Origin: Tritrichomonas musculus
Taxonomy: Eukaryota > Parabasalia > Tritrichomonadida > Tritrichomonadidae
Length of the DNA stretch: 64,000 nucleotides
Assembly (NCBI GenBank): GCA_039105265.1
Contig: JAPFFF010000055.1
Location: 930,001 to 994,000, forward strand
Direction of reading: 5' to 3'
Positions 20,669 through 32,100 of this stretch are shown one piece after another. The translations under genes and the position numbers were made by a program. Under the pieces are notes generated by a model. The model did no database searches, was not told the origin of the DNA, and worked only from the letters and a program-made list of their open reading frames with translations. Numbering within the stretch: the first letter of the stretch is position 1; each line of letters begins with the position of its first letter.

Positions 20669-22351
20669 ATGAATAATGGCGAATTTATTGAATTAACATA
20701 TCCAAATAAACCAAAACCGAGCCAACAAGAAATCAAGGAGTATGCTCAATGGCTTGGCGCTGATATAGAAACCGATCAAGATTTATTTTACATAGCTCGT
20801 GAAGCATTAATGTCAGATTTACCAAAAGAATGGAAAATATATCAAAAGAATGATGGAGGTGATCCATTTTTTTTCAATACAAAAACTGGTGAGTCTATCT
20901 GGGATCATCCATTAGATGATTATTATAAAGAATTGTTTCGCGAAGAAAAGCAAATGAAAACCCAAAATGCATCCCTAAAAAACGTAATAATTAATCTTCC
21001 ATTAAACGAACCGAAAATATTGCCAAATCAAATAAAACTCACCACTAATTTCGTTTTAACGGTCCCCTTTCAAATATACGAAAAAGATTTCACCTTCATT
21101 GTCAATAACACAAAATACAAGACCAACAAAATATTTGCCGACATTCTATCACCAAAAATTTCCAGAATTCATTTCACCGATCCAACATTTGACACTTTTT
21201 CAATCAACACAAAAAGTAAAGGCGATTTCAATAATGTTCTCAATCTTCTCAATTTTCAGTACAACAAGATTCCAACGGAAGAAGTTCCTTTTATGATCGA
21301 AGTCATTGAAATTCTGGAGATAAAATCAGTGAAGTCAAATTTCTATAGGAAACCGTTAATAACCGTTTTTAATGTGATCGACATAATCAATGAACAGCAG
21401 AAATGTAGCGTCTTTTATAAAGACCTCCTCCAGGGAGAAATTGACTTTCTGTCGTCCCACTTTTATGAAATAGCCGAAAATCAGAGAGAAAAATTGAAAG
21501 CATTGAATTTTGAGACAATTCAAAGAATAGTTGAAAACGAGAATCTTGTCCTGAAATCAGAGGACCAACTTCTTTCATTTGTCAACGAGCTCAACGCACT
21601 CAATAGTGATTTTTCAATACTTTACGGTTACGTCAACTTTTTGAATGTATCATTAACGTCGATAACCAACTTTTTGAATACTTTTGATATTGAAAATATT
21701 AATCAGAGGATCTGGAACAACATCGCAATGCGCCTTCAGAACGAAATCTTTCTGAATTCATCTGACTCATCAGTCATGCATTCAATTCAAAAAGAATATG
21801 AAAAAGTTGACAAAAAAGATGAAAAAGAAGATGTAAATGTCAAAAATATTCTGTTTGATGGAAAGGACGAATTCGATGGAATTATAAACCACTTGAGAAA
21901 AGAGTTGGTTCCCATTGAAGTGACTGCCTCGTCGACATTGGATGACAAACACCTTCCCGCAAATGTGATCTTCTACAATAACAACAATATAAGATATTTT
22001 TGCTCCAAAGATTTGGAAAACTCGTTTGTTTGCATCGACTTCAAGGACTATTCGGTCATTCCTCTGAAGTACGCAATATGCGGCGAGAACTCAAGCCTGC
22101 TCGATAAGCGCTTGAATCCGAAGGAGTGGATCATTGAGGGCTCAAACGATGGAATTAGCTGGTATGTAATCGACTTCCAAAAGGACGTGTTGTTCACAAG
22201 CACGAGGAACTACATGCACGTGTTCACTATACAATATAATAACGAAAATTCTTTCAGATACTTGAGGATGAGGATGACTGGAAAGAACTGGGAAGACAAT
22301 TACACCTTCAAGCTAGGATCAATTGAATTTTTTGGGAAACTGATTCATTAA
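20669..22351 (+). CDS. Chimeric WW domain (CEP164-type) / BTB-like / F5/8C (discoidin) protein
   Basis: I chose the ATG at 20669 (560 aa). An earlier ATG at 20606 would add 21 hydrophobic residues that do not belong to the domain. Residues about 15-90 match the N-terminal module of CEP164-like centriole proteins: PSQQEIKEYAQWLG, then ALMSDLPKEWKIY, then FFFNTKTGESIWDHPLDDYY, with W55, W78 and P81 of the WW domain. Residues about 138-220 (FTFIVNNTKYKTNKIFADIL, then FDTFSINTKS) are the BTB-like segment of trichomonad BTB/F5-8C proteins. Residues about 420-558 form a discoidin-like domain (ASSTLDDKHLPANVIFYNN, EWIIEGSNDGISWYVID, FRYLRMRMTG, LGSIEFFGKL). The 3' part is richer in G and C than the 5' part. 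The fusion suggests that the front of a CEP164-like gene was joined to a BTB/F5-8C gene. Function unknown. Confidence 0.8.
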   Translation: MNNGEFIELTYPNKPKPSQQEIKEYAQWLGADIETDQDLFYIAREALMSDLPKEWKIYQKNDGGDPFFFNTKTGESIWDHPLDDYYKELFREEKQMKTQNASLKNVIINLPLNEPKILPNQIKLTTNFVLTVPFQIYEKDFTFIVNNTKYKTNKIFADILSPKISRIHFTDPTFDTFSINTKSKGDFNNVLNLLNFQYNKIPTEEVPFMIEVIEILEIKSVKSNFYRKPLITVFNVIDIINEQQKCSVFYKDLLQGEIDFLSSHFYEIAENQREKLKALNFETIQRIVENENLVLKSEDQLLSFVNELNALNSDFSILYGYVNFLNVSLTSITNFLNTFDIENINQRIWNNIAMRLQNEIFLNSSDSSVMHSIQKEYEKVDKKDEKEDVNVKNILFDGKDEFDGIINHLRKELVPIEVTASSTLDDKHLPANVIFYNNNNIRYFCSKDLENSFVCIDFKDYSVIPLKYAICGENSSLLDKRLNPKEWIIEGSNDGISWYVIDFQKDVLFTSTRNYMHVFTIQYNNENSFRYLRMRMTGKNWEDNYTFKLGSIEFFGKLIH

Positions 22352-23004
22352 ATAAAGATATCACTTTCTTTTTTGATAAAAAAATGAATTCCATTGATTT
22401 TAATAATGCATTATTAATTGATTTTGTTCAAACTAAAGAAGAACAATATAATAGTTTCAAATATATGGAGATTATCTTTAAATAAAAATTCTTTTTTGCT
22501 TCCTCACTTTAGATTATAAAATAAATTTTCATGATCTTTGAAAACTATTTTTTTCTTGATCATTCTTTTTTTTAGTCATAACATTTAATTGTATTTACTT
22601 TAATGTTAATATTATTTAAATTCAATTTAACATCAGTACAAAACGAAGCAAGCTAGGATCAATTGAATTTTTTTGGTGACCTTCTGACCTCTGCCAAACC
22701 CGGCACATGGTGGAACTGGCATGTTCCGGCCCGTCCAAACAGTTTTACCGGCCTGTGCTGATAACCTTTATTATTAACTGGTAAAAATCTTATGAAAAAG
22801 CTTATATAAAAAATAATACACATTTTTTTAAATCTCGCTAATTTTAATCAATCATAAAGTAATTAATTGCAAGATAGCGTCTGGATCATTAAATTTTGTT
22901 GATAATTAGTAATTTTTTAATTTTTTTCGTTCTTCTCATCAAATCTATTATTTTCTCTTTTCAAAGATATATTAATATTGTCGTTCGTTAAAAAAATTGG
23001 TAAT
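22352..23004. other. Spacer with a duplicated gene tail and a GC-rich patch
   Basis: 22651-22677 repeats the last part of the preceding gene (AAGCTAGGATCAATTGAATT, also at 22311-22330) with one extra T. It is followed by a GC-rich patch (about 22678-22765; CCAAACCCGGCACATGG, GTTCCGGCCCGTCC) unlike its surroundings. A 33-codon ATG-to-stop frame at 22384-22485 is not supported by anything else. Confidence 0.5.
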
Positions 23005-26000
23005 TTATATTTCAATACCAAAACCTTCATAAAAATATGAATTTATTCTTTTTTGATTGGAATTAATGTTTTCTTTTTTATCAACATCAAATTTTAGATT
23101 AATAGTAACATAGAAAGGTGTTGGATGACCTATAATATTGTGCATGTAACTTTGTATCTTATAAAAAGCGTATAAAGTTTCATAATTTGAATCTGAAACT
23201 GATTTTTCAATTTTTTTTATTTTGATGATGTGATAAAGATGATACGGCAATTTTTCATCTGTATTGTTGAAATTATTGAGAACTTCTCTGATTTTTTCTA
23301 ATGAAATTTCATCACCAAAAGTTACCAATACTAAGCATAAAAAATAGATTTCTGCCTTAAAATTATGATTATATGAATTTATTAGCAATTCAATAGTTTT
23401 TTCTAGATAATTCTTGTTTATTTTTTCATAAAAATAGATGATTGAAAGGTTATACATCGAAACAGGATCATTATCAAGTCTAATTGCTTCATTAAAAAGT
23501 TCTATTGCATACTGAGTGCTTTTTTGTGTATCAAGTCCATAATATAAAATAACTCCAAGATTGTTCTTGCAATGATATTCATTCAACGATGAGCCTTCTT
23601 TATAGTAATGAATAGACTCTGCAAAATTCTGTTTATTTAATATTCTAGTTGAGTAAATGTATCCCAAGTAAAAAGCAGTTTCTATATGATAAATACTTCC
23701 CTTTTTAAGTGAGAGTGTTAAATAGTAAATTGATTTATTAATATCTCGAGGAACATATTTTGCTAAATAATAAATTTTCCCAAGAAAATGTTGTGCATTT
23801 GGATTGTTTTGATTTGCTGAGAGTGTCAAATAGTGAATTGATTTTTGAATATCTCGAGGAACATATTCTGCCAAATAATAAATTTTCCCAAGAAGAAATT
23901 GTGCATCTGAATTGTTTTGTTTTGCTGAGAGTGTCAAATAGTGAATTGTTTTAATCATATCTCTGGGTACATAGTCTGCCGAATAATAAAAGAGCCCAAG
24001 AAAAAATTGTGCATATGAATGATTTTGATTAGCTGAAAGCTTCAAATAATGAATTGATTTATTAATATCTCGGGGAATATATTCTCCATAATAATAAATA
24101 AAACCAAGAAGAAGTTGTGCATCTGAATTGTTTTGTTTTGCTGAGAGTGTCAAATAGTGAATTGTTTTATTCATATCTCTGGGTACATAGTCTGCAAAAT
24201 AATAAAAGAACCCAAGAAAATATTGTGCATATGAATGATTTTGATTAGCTGAAAGCTTCAAATAATGAATTGATTTTTTAATATCTCGAAAAGCATTTTT
24301 TGCTGTATAATAAATTAAACCAAGACGGAATTGTGCTTCTGAATTGTTTTGATTGGATGATAATGTCAAATAATGAATTGATTTATTCATGTTTTTCTGA
24401 ACATATTCTGCTACAAAATAAATTGAACCAAGAGCATATTGGGCTTCTGAATTGCCTTGATCGGCTGAGGATGACAGATAACGAATTGATTTATTAATAT
24501 TTCGAGGAACACCTTCTGCTGTATAATAAATTACACCAAGGAGATATTGAGCTCCTGGATTGCCTTGATCGGCTGAAAGCGTCAAATAATGAATTGTTTT
24601 ATTAATATCTAGAGGGAAATAATGTGCTGAATGGTAAATTAAACCAAGAATATATTGTGCATTTGAATTGTTTTGGTTGGCTAAAAGCGTCAAATAATGA
24701 ACTGTTTTATTAATATCTCTAGGTATATACTCTTCTGAATAATACAATTTGGCAAGTAAAAATTGTGCTTCTGAATTGCCTTGATCGGCTGAAAATGTCA
24801 AATAATGAATTCCTTTGTTAATATCTCGATTTAAAAGTTCTCCTGTACAATAAATTAATCCAAGGCTGTACTGTGCATTTGAATTGTTTTGATCAGCAGA
24901 GAGCGTCAGATAGTGAATTGCTTTATTTATATTTCGAGGAATATGTTCTCCTGTACAATAAATTAATCCAAGGCTGTACTGTGCATTTGAATTGTTTTGA
25001 TCAGCAGAGAGTGTCAGATAGTGAATTGATTTATTCAGATCTCGAGAAACATCTTTTGCTAAATAATAAATTTCACCAAGAAGATATTGAGCTTCTGAAA
25101 TTTTTATATTAGTTTCCTGCACCAAATAATGAATTTTATTTTTATTATCTGGAGTAATGCATTCTTCTCCATAATAGCAATTACCAAAAACATATTGTTC
25201 ACCTGAATTGTATTGATTGGCTACGAATGTCAAATAATGAATTGCTTTATTAATATCTCGAGGAACATATTTTGCTAAATAAAAAATTTTACCAAGAAGA
25301 TATTGAGCATTTAAATTATTTTGATTGGCTGCAAGTGTGAGATATTGAATTGATTTATTCATATCTAGAGGAACATAATCAGCAGTATAATAAATCAATC
25401 CAAGTAAATATTGTGCTTCTGAATCGTTTTGATTGGCTGCGAGCATTAAATAATGAATTGATTTATCCATATCTCGAGGAACATAATTTGCGAAATAATA
25501 AATCAACCCAAGAAGATATTGTGAATTAAAATAGTTTTGATTGGCTGAAAGCATTAAATAATGAATTGCTTTATTCATATCTCGAGGAACATATCGTGCA
25601 AAATAATAAATTTGACCAAGAAGATGTTGTGCAAAAAAATAGTTTTGATTGGCTGAAAGCATTAAATAATGAATTGATTTTTTCATATCTCGAGGAACAT
25701 ATTGTGCTAAATAATAAATTTCACCAAGAAGATGTTGTGCTTCTGAATTGTTTTGATTAGCTGAAAGCATTAAATAATGAATTGCTTTATTCATATCTCG
25801 AGGAACATATTTTTTTCGATAATAAAAAAAACCAAGATATAATTGTGCTTCTGAATTGTTTTGATTAGCTGAGAGCATTAAATAATAAATTGCTTTATTT
25901 ATATCTCGAAAAGCAAAATCTTTTAAATAAAAATCCATGCCTAAAAAGTAATAAGCATCATTTATTGTTTTAATTTTTTGAATGCGACTTTTTTTAATTA

Positions 26001-27351
26001 TTTCATATATGCAATTAAAAGATGATTTTGTGTTTATTTTTAAAAGATTGCAAAATTTGTAATAATTGTCATCATCATTAATATTACATAGAATAATTGG
26101 CAATGAAAAATCTAAAAAACTTTGAATTAGCTCATCAATACTAGGGCGATTATCTTGATGAATTTTTGTGCATTTTTCACAAATTACTTTAATTTCTTGA
26201 TATTCTGGTTGCAATATGTCAAATATGTATTGATTATCTTCATGTTTCCTATCTGGATCTTTTTCTGAAATTATAATATAATATATCAAAAGTCCAATTG
26301 AATAAATGTCAGCTTTATATGAAAATGGTTTTTTGTTAACAATTTCAGGTGCAATATATATTTGCCAGAAATTAACAGTACCTACATAATCATCACTTTG
26401 CTTAATCATTCGATTAAAATCAATAAGTACAGCTGTTTTATTGTGATCAATAATGATATTATCTGGGTTTAAATCTCTATAAACAAAATTATTTTCATGT
26501 AAAAATTTAATAGCAAACATAATTTCCAATATAATCATAATTTTATCAAAAATATTAAGTTTCAACTTATCTATTTTCCTCAATGGCAGTCCTTCAATGT
26601 AATCAATAATTAGACAATTATTTGGTTGAATTGTTCCATAAAATCTTGGCAAAAAAGGATGATAACAAATCTCTTTATAATTATTATATTCTCTTTCGAG
26701 AGTTTTAACATGTTCTTCTTCTTGATAATTATTTTTTATTGCAAATAATTTTTCTGTCTCAATATGAAATGCCATATCAACAAAACCGCTTCCGCCTTTT
26801 CCCAATTTTGATAATTTAATGAATTCATCTCTTTTATAATTTTTTATTTGTGGTTTTTGGCCAATGAATTCTTTTGCTTTTTCTATTCTGTTTATTCGGG
26901 TTTTCATTAAACTTTTTTGTAATATATGAGCTACTATTAATTGAAGCTCTGTTTTCGAAACTTTTTTAGATTTTTTTGTGTTTTTTAAAAATTGATTTTT
27001 TGTATCTGGAAATCTATCTGTAAAGCTTTGTATATCATTAATTGTGAATTTGATAGCTTCTAAATTAATTGAAGAATTGGTAGCTTCAGTGAGTTTAGGT
27101 TTGATATCATCATTATTATCATATATATAATAATATGATGCTTGTGAATAAAGCTCAAAGAATTGCTGAAATTTAGTTTTGTCAATTATTATTATTGAAT
27201 TATCCCAGCAAATAAAAAACCTTTGCCCATATTCTGTAGTATCTTGACATGCAATTATGAAAAAATCATCTTTAATACCTCCTGGAAGTGTTTTGGGAGA
27301 AAAGTTGAAGGTAAAAAAATCAATTATTCTTTGTAAATATGATTTACTCAT
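23005..27351 (-). CDS. Protein kinase with about 21-23 Sel1-like repeats (1448 aa)
   Basis: Start at the first ATG (27351). Residues about 1-170 are an N-terminal region typical of trichomonad Sel1 kinases (QDTTEYGQRFFICWD). The kinase domain spans about 175-415: glycine loop LGKGGSGF (183-190), AIK (K206), YRDLNPDN (291-298; D293, N298), DFN (311-313) in place of DFG, APEI and a normal C-lobe (KADIYSIGLLIYYI). From about 445 to 1290 there are about 21-23 Sel1/TPR-like repeats of 36 residues with the consensus YVPRDMNKSIHYLxLSANQN and then AQYLLGxIYY. Sel1 repeats are helical protein-binding solenoids. The lysine and both aspartates are present, so activity is plausible despite HRD to YRD and DFG to DFN. 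The many near-identical repeats indicate recent tandem expansion. Confidence 0.9.
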   Translation of the reverse strand: MSKSYLQRIIDFFTFNFSPKTLPGGIKDDFFIIACQDTTEYGQRFFICWDNSIIIIDKTKFQQFFELYSQASYYYIYDNNDDIKPKLTEATNSSINLEAIKFTINDIQSFTDRFPDTKNQFLKNTKKSKKVSKTELQLIVAHILQKSLMKTRINRIEKAKEFIGQKPQIKNYKRDEFIKLSKLGKGGSGFVDMAFHIETEKLFAIKNNYQEEEHVKTLEREYNNYKEICYHPFLPRFYGTIQPNNCLIIDYIEGLPLRKIDKLKLNIFDKIMIILEIMFAIKFLHENNFVYRDLNPDNIIIDHNKTAVLIDFNRMIKQSDDYVGTVNFWQIYIAPEIVNKKPFSYKADIYSIGLLIYYIIISEKDPDRKHEDNQYIFDILQPEYQEIKVICEKCTKIHQDNRPSIDELIQSFLDFSLPIILCNINDDDNYYKFCNLLKINTKSSFNCIYEIIKKSRIQKIKTINDAYYFLGMDFYLKDFAFRDINKAIYYLMLSANQNNSEAQLYLGFFYYRKKYVPRDMNKAIHYLMLSANQNNSEAQHLLGEIYYLAQYVPRDMKKSIHYLMLSANQNYFFAQHLLGQIYYFARYVPRDMNKAIHYLMLSANQNYFNSQYLLGLIYYFANYVPRDMDKSIHYLMLAANQNDSEAQYLLGLIYYTADYVPLDMNKSIQYLTLAANQNNLNAQYLLGKIFYLAKYVPRDINKAIHYLTFVANQYNSGEQYVFGNCYYGEECITPDNKNKIHYLVQETNIKISEAQYLLGEIYYLAKDVSRDLNKSIHYLTLSADQNNSNAQYSLGLIYCTGEHIPRNINKAIHYLTLSADQNNSNAQYSLGLIYCTGELLNRDINKGIHYLTFSADQGNSEAQFLLAKLYYSEEYIPRDINKTVHYLTLLANQNNSNAQYILGLIYHSAHYFPLDINKTIHYLTLSADQGNPGAQYLLGVIYYTAEGVPRNINKSIRYLSSSADQGNSEAQYALGSIYFVAEYVQKNMNKSIHYLTLSSNQNNSEAQFRLGLIYYTAKNAFRDIKKSIHYLKLSANQNHSYAQYFLGFFYYFADYVPRDMNKTIHYLTLSAKQNNSDAQLLLGFIYYYGEYIPRDINKSIHYLKLSANQNHSYAQFFLGLFYYSADYVPRDMIKTIHYLTLSAKQNNSDAQFLLGKIYYLAEYVPRDIQKSIHYLTLSANQNNPNAQHFLGKIYYLAKYVPRDINKSIYYLTLSLKKGSIYHIETAFYLGYIYSTRILNKQNFAESIHYYKEGSSLNEYHCKNNLGVILYYGLDTQKSTQYAIELFNEAIRLDNDPVSMYNLSIIYFYEKINKNYLEKTIELLINSYNHNFKAEIYFLCLVLVTFGDEISLEKIREVLNNFNNTDEKLPYHLYHIIKIKKIEKSVSDSNYETLYAFYKIQSYMHNIIGHPTPFYVTINLKFDVDKKENINSNQKRINSYFYEGFGIEI

Positions 27352-27611
27352 TGATTAAAATTTCTAAAATTTTATCATAAACAATTCAAAAAGTTGACTA
27401 AAATTGTATTTTTCCATAAATGAAAAATATACAATGTTTTATATATCGAAAGTATATTTTTTCCAATTGGATAATTCCTATTACTAATTTACACACTTGA
27501 TAAATAGTAATTTAATGAAAATAATTTTTATTTCAAAAAAAAAAAAGAATATTGAGAATATTGAAATATATTTTAATCTATATATGCAGATATTTGAGAA
27601 GCAAACCATTG
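27352..27611. other. AT-rich spacer
   Basis: Between the kinase start and the end of the CAP remnant. Nothing recognised. Confidence 0.4.
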
Positions 27612-28270
27612 TCATTTTTCATTCTTGCCAACACTGAGTCCAATGGAATTGTAAGGACCAAGGATGTTTTCTCTGTGAGGTGGATCATTGACCAATGAAC
27701 CAAAAAGAACTGCAATTGGATTTATTTGGTCACTACAATAGCAAAAGTTTTTTGCTGTAGCTTTGGCATTTTCAAATACATTTGATTTCATGGAATCCTT
27801 AATGGCCAAGTCCACTTTGTCCTGAAAGCATCATATAATTATGCTCTTTTTCTATTTGGCACATATTTTCAACAAGTTTCAAAGGTTTCTTACTAAACTT
27901 CCTACGATAATCATTTGTAAGTTTCAAAAAGTCTTTATCATTCTTTTCAAGTGATACAACTGCCAATTTGTCTCTTTTTCACGTTTCTTTGCTTCTTTTT
28001 CTTCTTTTCTTTCTTAAGTTGTTTCTTTTCTGATTCTGTTAGATATCCTTTATTAGCAGGGCTACTAAATGATGTCTCTGTTGACCTTTTCGTTGTTGTT
28101 GATATTGATGTTGATTCATCTTTTCCTGTTGTTATTTCAACAATTGTGGTTGTTTTTGTGATCTTTCCATTTGGTTCTTCGCATGTCTCAATAATTTTTT
28201 CTGTTTTAGCTGTTTTTCCATTCTTTGAGCAAGTGTTTGTTCTTCTTTCTGAAGTGATGTTCACACTCAT
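27612..28270 (-). pseudogene. CAP/SCP-domain protein gene with two frameshifts
   Basis: The ATG at 28270 opens a threonine/lysine-rich N-terminal region (KTTTIVEITTGKDESTSIST, then KKEKKKKKQRN) that stops near 27947. In the next frame a CAP domain begins just before: KNDKDFLKLTNDYRRKFSKK, then PLKLVENMCQIEKEHNYMML and GQSGLGH, then a stop. In a third frame it resumes at about 27800: MKSNVFENAKATAKNFCYC, then PIAVLFGSLVNDPPHREN and ILGPYNSIGLSV. The second break is at CCATTAAGG, the first near a run of five A. The parts together make one complete CAP domain (HRENIL plus a final strand), so one ancestral gene is certain. Either it is a pseudogene or two sequencing errors are present. CAP proteins of trichomonads are often secreted; no signal peptide is visible here. 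Confidence 0.7.
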
Positions 28271-29110
28271 TTTTTAAAAAATTGAGTATAAAAAAAAATT
28301 CAAAATTGAATAAATTCCTCAATTTTTTACATTGAAAAAAAAATAAAACAACACAAAAAATAAATAATTCATTGAATATTTTGTTTATAATAAATTATAT
28401 AAAAAATAAAATTATTTGGTAATATACTAAATTTATCAATATATTATTCATGAATATATATGTTGAATTAAAGTCTTTAGGTATTTTTATCTTTTTTACA
28501 AAAAAATATCATGACTTCTAATATATATGATTCTTTAAAATCGATGATATTGGATTTCAAATTTAATTTACAGTTTATTTAACTGAAAAAATAATATTTT
28601 TTCTAATTACAGTTGCATTTTATAAATCAAAAACCTGAAAAAAGAAAAGAAGAATAAAAAATCAAAATGTATCATTTATATCTTCTTAAATAAGAGGTAA
28701 TTATTTAATTTTTAAATTTATTATATTAATGAATGCTTTATACTAATAAATATATAAAATATATTCTATTTAATATTTTATTTTTTCGTGTAAAAATATT
28801 TTGTAATAAATGGTCCATTTTTTTAATCGTTTTCTTTATTAAATTGAATTGTTTGCTTTAATTTTATATTTTTTTCAATTTATAATCGGAAAATTGAATG
28901 TTAAGACATGTCTCTATTCTATGAGAACTATGAAAAGTATGAAATCCATAGAAAAAAGGAAATATAAATATCTCAATAATGAAAACTTTATTATTATTAT
29001 AATTTTAATATTCCAATACTTCATGCCAATATAAAAAAAATTAGGATATACTTTTAGTATTTAAATCAAAAAATTTTTTGAGAACCAGAATCAAAAAAAA
29101 AAAAAAAAGG
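28271..29110. other. AT-rich intergenic region between divergent genes
   Basis: No gene seen; one short AT-rich plus-strand open frame (28849-29034) is not credible. The divergent promoters of the CAP gene and the kinase must lie here. Confidence 0.5.
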
Positions 29111-32100
29111 ATGAATACGTCTAAAGTTTTAACTTTTGAAGAATGGATCAAAATGATTCGTTCTCAAGCAACATCAATATCACAGCAAATTAACGAAATA
29201 AGCATTCACCAAGAAAAACTTTCAACTCTAATCAAACAATTACGAGTTTTCAATCAAAAGACAGCGCCACCTCAAAAATTTCCAGACACTACTCCTAATG
29301 CCTCTGAAACTGATGCGTTAAGATCTGTTATGTCTCTTCTTTCATCTCTTACAAATTTAATAGATTCATGCAAAGAAGCCAAAATGATTGACACCATTAC
29401 ATACAAAAGTACAGACTATGTCAATGAATTTTTAACCAACTTCAGAAGAGATTTTGGACGTTTTCTTTTAAATTTTAAAATTCTATCTCAAAATATTTTT
29501 ATTACTGACTCTTTACAATCTCAAAAAGACGATTATTTTGACAGTAAAGAAATTGTTGATGTCATTGATGTCTATTTACAACGGCAAACTTTATGTCTCT
29601 TTGAAAACAAGCTCAAGAAAAAAAGAGAACAATACCAAGAAATTGTTGATGAATTAGAAGTTGAAATTGGAATAGACGAAGATGACAAGAATCGGCCAGT
29701 TTCGCAAGCAGAATATCAGAAACGAATCCAAGAAATTTCTGACTGTTTTGTTGATCGTAATGACTTTGAGAAGAACAAAAAATTGGGCCAAGGAAGCTTC
29801 GGTATGGTTTTTTCAGGCATTCAAAAATCGACATCGAAAGTTGTTGCGATTAAAGAACTTTTTCTGACTAACATTAAGGCAGGAGATTTGAAAAGCCTTA
29901 TTTATGAAGTCGGAATCATGTCCAAGATCCGTCATTACGGAATTCTTCCTTTAATCGGTTACATACCGGACTCTCCTTACACAATCATCACCGAGTTCAT
30001 GAGTGGCGGCACTTTGGATGATCGCATATTCAACAGTAAACTCAAACCGCTTGGAGGAACCAAATTGACCATCATTGCACTTGGTGTTGCTTACACGATG
30101 AAGTTCATGCATAACAACAAATATTACCACCGTGACTTAAAGCCAGAAAACATCATTTTGGACGCCGATGATTATCCGTATATCATCGATTTCGGCTTGA
30201 GTCGTCGTGCGCCGGAAGACGAGAATCAATTGATGACAAATCAAATTGGTACCCTTGCATTCATGGCCCCCGAACTTATGGAGGACGTTCCGTATGACGG
30301 AAAGGTAGATGTCTACGCTTACGCTGTAACTCTGTGGATAATGTTGACTGGCCAGAAGCCTTACAAAAACCTGAATCAAATGCAGCTTATGATGAGAGTG
30401 TCATCTGGCCAACGACCAAGTATCCCTGCTGACGCAGGCCAAATGGGAGTTCTTATTGAAAAATGTTGGAATCAAGATCCAAAAAAGCGTCCTTCTTTTG
30501 ACACAATAGTGTCGATTCTCGAAACAGGCCAGGTTGTCTTTCCAGGAACAAACAACGCTCAATTAACGTCTTACATGAACATATATAAAAAGAAGTCCGA
30601 AATGAAACAGGATGTCATTAGTCCTAAAAAGAAAGAAGACGAAGTTAAAACAACTCCAAAAGTTAAAGCTGAAAATGTTGATATAAAAGATCTCCTGAAA
30701 ATGATGACAAAAGATAAAACGGTTGCTGATGCAATTGATATAATTGCACCCAATGTAACAAATGAAAGTTTTATGAAGAAACTATTGAAAAGTTCTCGAT
30801 TTCTTCCGTCACTTTTGAATGCTTCTGATTATTGTGAGTCTTTGGAAGAAGCAAGGAAAATCATCATCATATTCACCGGCATTTTGAAGATTAATAACGA
30901 ATTGAGTGAGGCTTTGATTCAAATTGTTTTAGGTTTGTTTGTTAGATTCGGTTCTACTGAAATGACGGAGATTTTGATCTTCATCGATTCTCTTCCACCG
31001 AAAGTACTCGCAAAGATAAAATTGAGTGTGAATCAATTGAATAAGTTCGCTTCTTTCTTGAAGCATTCAAACCTTTCTCTTCGAACAACCGCAACGAAAA
31101 TTTTGATAAAAATAATTCAAAATAAAAGTTACGTTGCTGTCATTTCACTGGATTCAAATCTTCGTGAAGTGATGTCAAATATCGCATCAAGTGTATCGTC
31201 AATGCCAGACCTTCTTTTTGCCTCTTTAACGGTTGCCAATTTGCTCCTTCCTTTCAGCGAATTAGATGAAATTTTTATTAAAGGTGAAATTTTCGCCTCA
31301 ACCGTTTCTGTATTTAATTATAAGCAGTTAGCGCGCCCTGAGATATTTGCGACAGCATGTGAGATATTGAGAACTGTTATCAACAAATTCAAAGGAAAAG
31401 TGACACAGAATGACATCAAAGTGGCGCTTCATTCGCTTAAGTCAGCTGCGACGACCGTTTGTGGGAATCAGCAGGTCAATTATATATCGACATTTGTCAA
31501 ATTGCTAGAATTGAATGTTCTTTATGAATTTATTGAGAGACAGTTTGACAATGACATTGTAAGCTGCATTGAGACGTATTTATTGAATGGTAAGTCAGAA
31601 GACGCTATTGTTTTGCTATTGAAATTCTGTTATTCGTTACTGGTCGATCAAAATACACACAATTATCTCTCCAGGATTGGATCAAGTTGCTATCTCAAGT
31701 TGATCACGAATCCGACATCGACAGCAGCACTTGGCAGACTCAATCAGTCAGAAAAAGTCATTCAAAGTGTCGCTTCGTGTTGTCTGATTCAGTCACTCAA
31801 TGACAATAACATTGACAAGATCCTCACGAATGAATTGAAGGGATTCATCAAAAGGTCCCTGAAATCAATGAACGTCAATGATGAGTCAACAATCAACGCA
31901 TTAAGAATTTGCAGCGCTCTTTCTTGTCGGAGAAAAGGAGCTGAATTTTTAATGGAAGGAACAGACTTCACACAATTGATTGACTTCTATCTTGGCTGTG
32001 GTGACAAGATGTTATTTAGATTGGCGGTTATGACATATTCTTCAATTTCGGCGGTTTTTCCTGGTTCTGAAAAAATGATTTCAAACGTTCCTAAATATTT

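Noticed and set aside
22384-22485. 33-codon ATG-to-stop frame after the F5/8C gene
   Set aside because: Too short and without similarity or context to support it.
27951-28277. 108-codon hydrophobic plus-strand frame
   Set aside because: It is the antisense of the CAP gene's lysine/threonine-rich N-terminal region.
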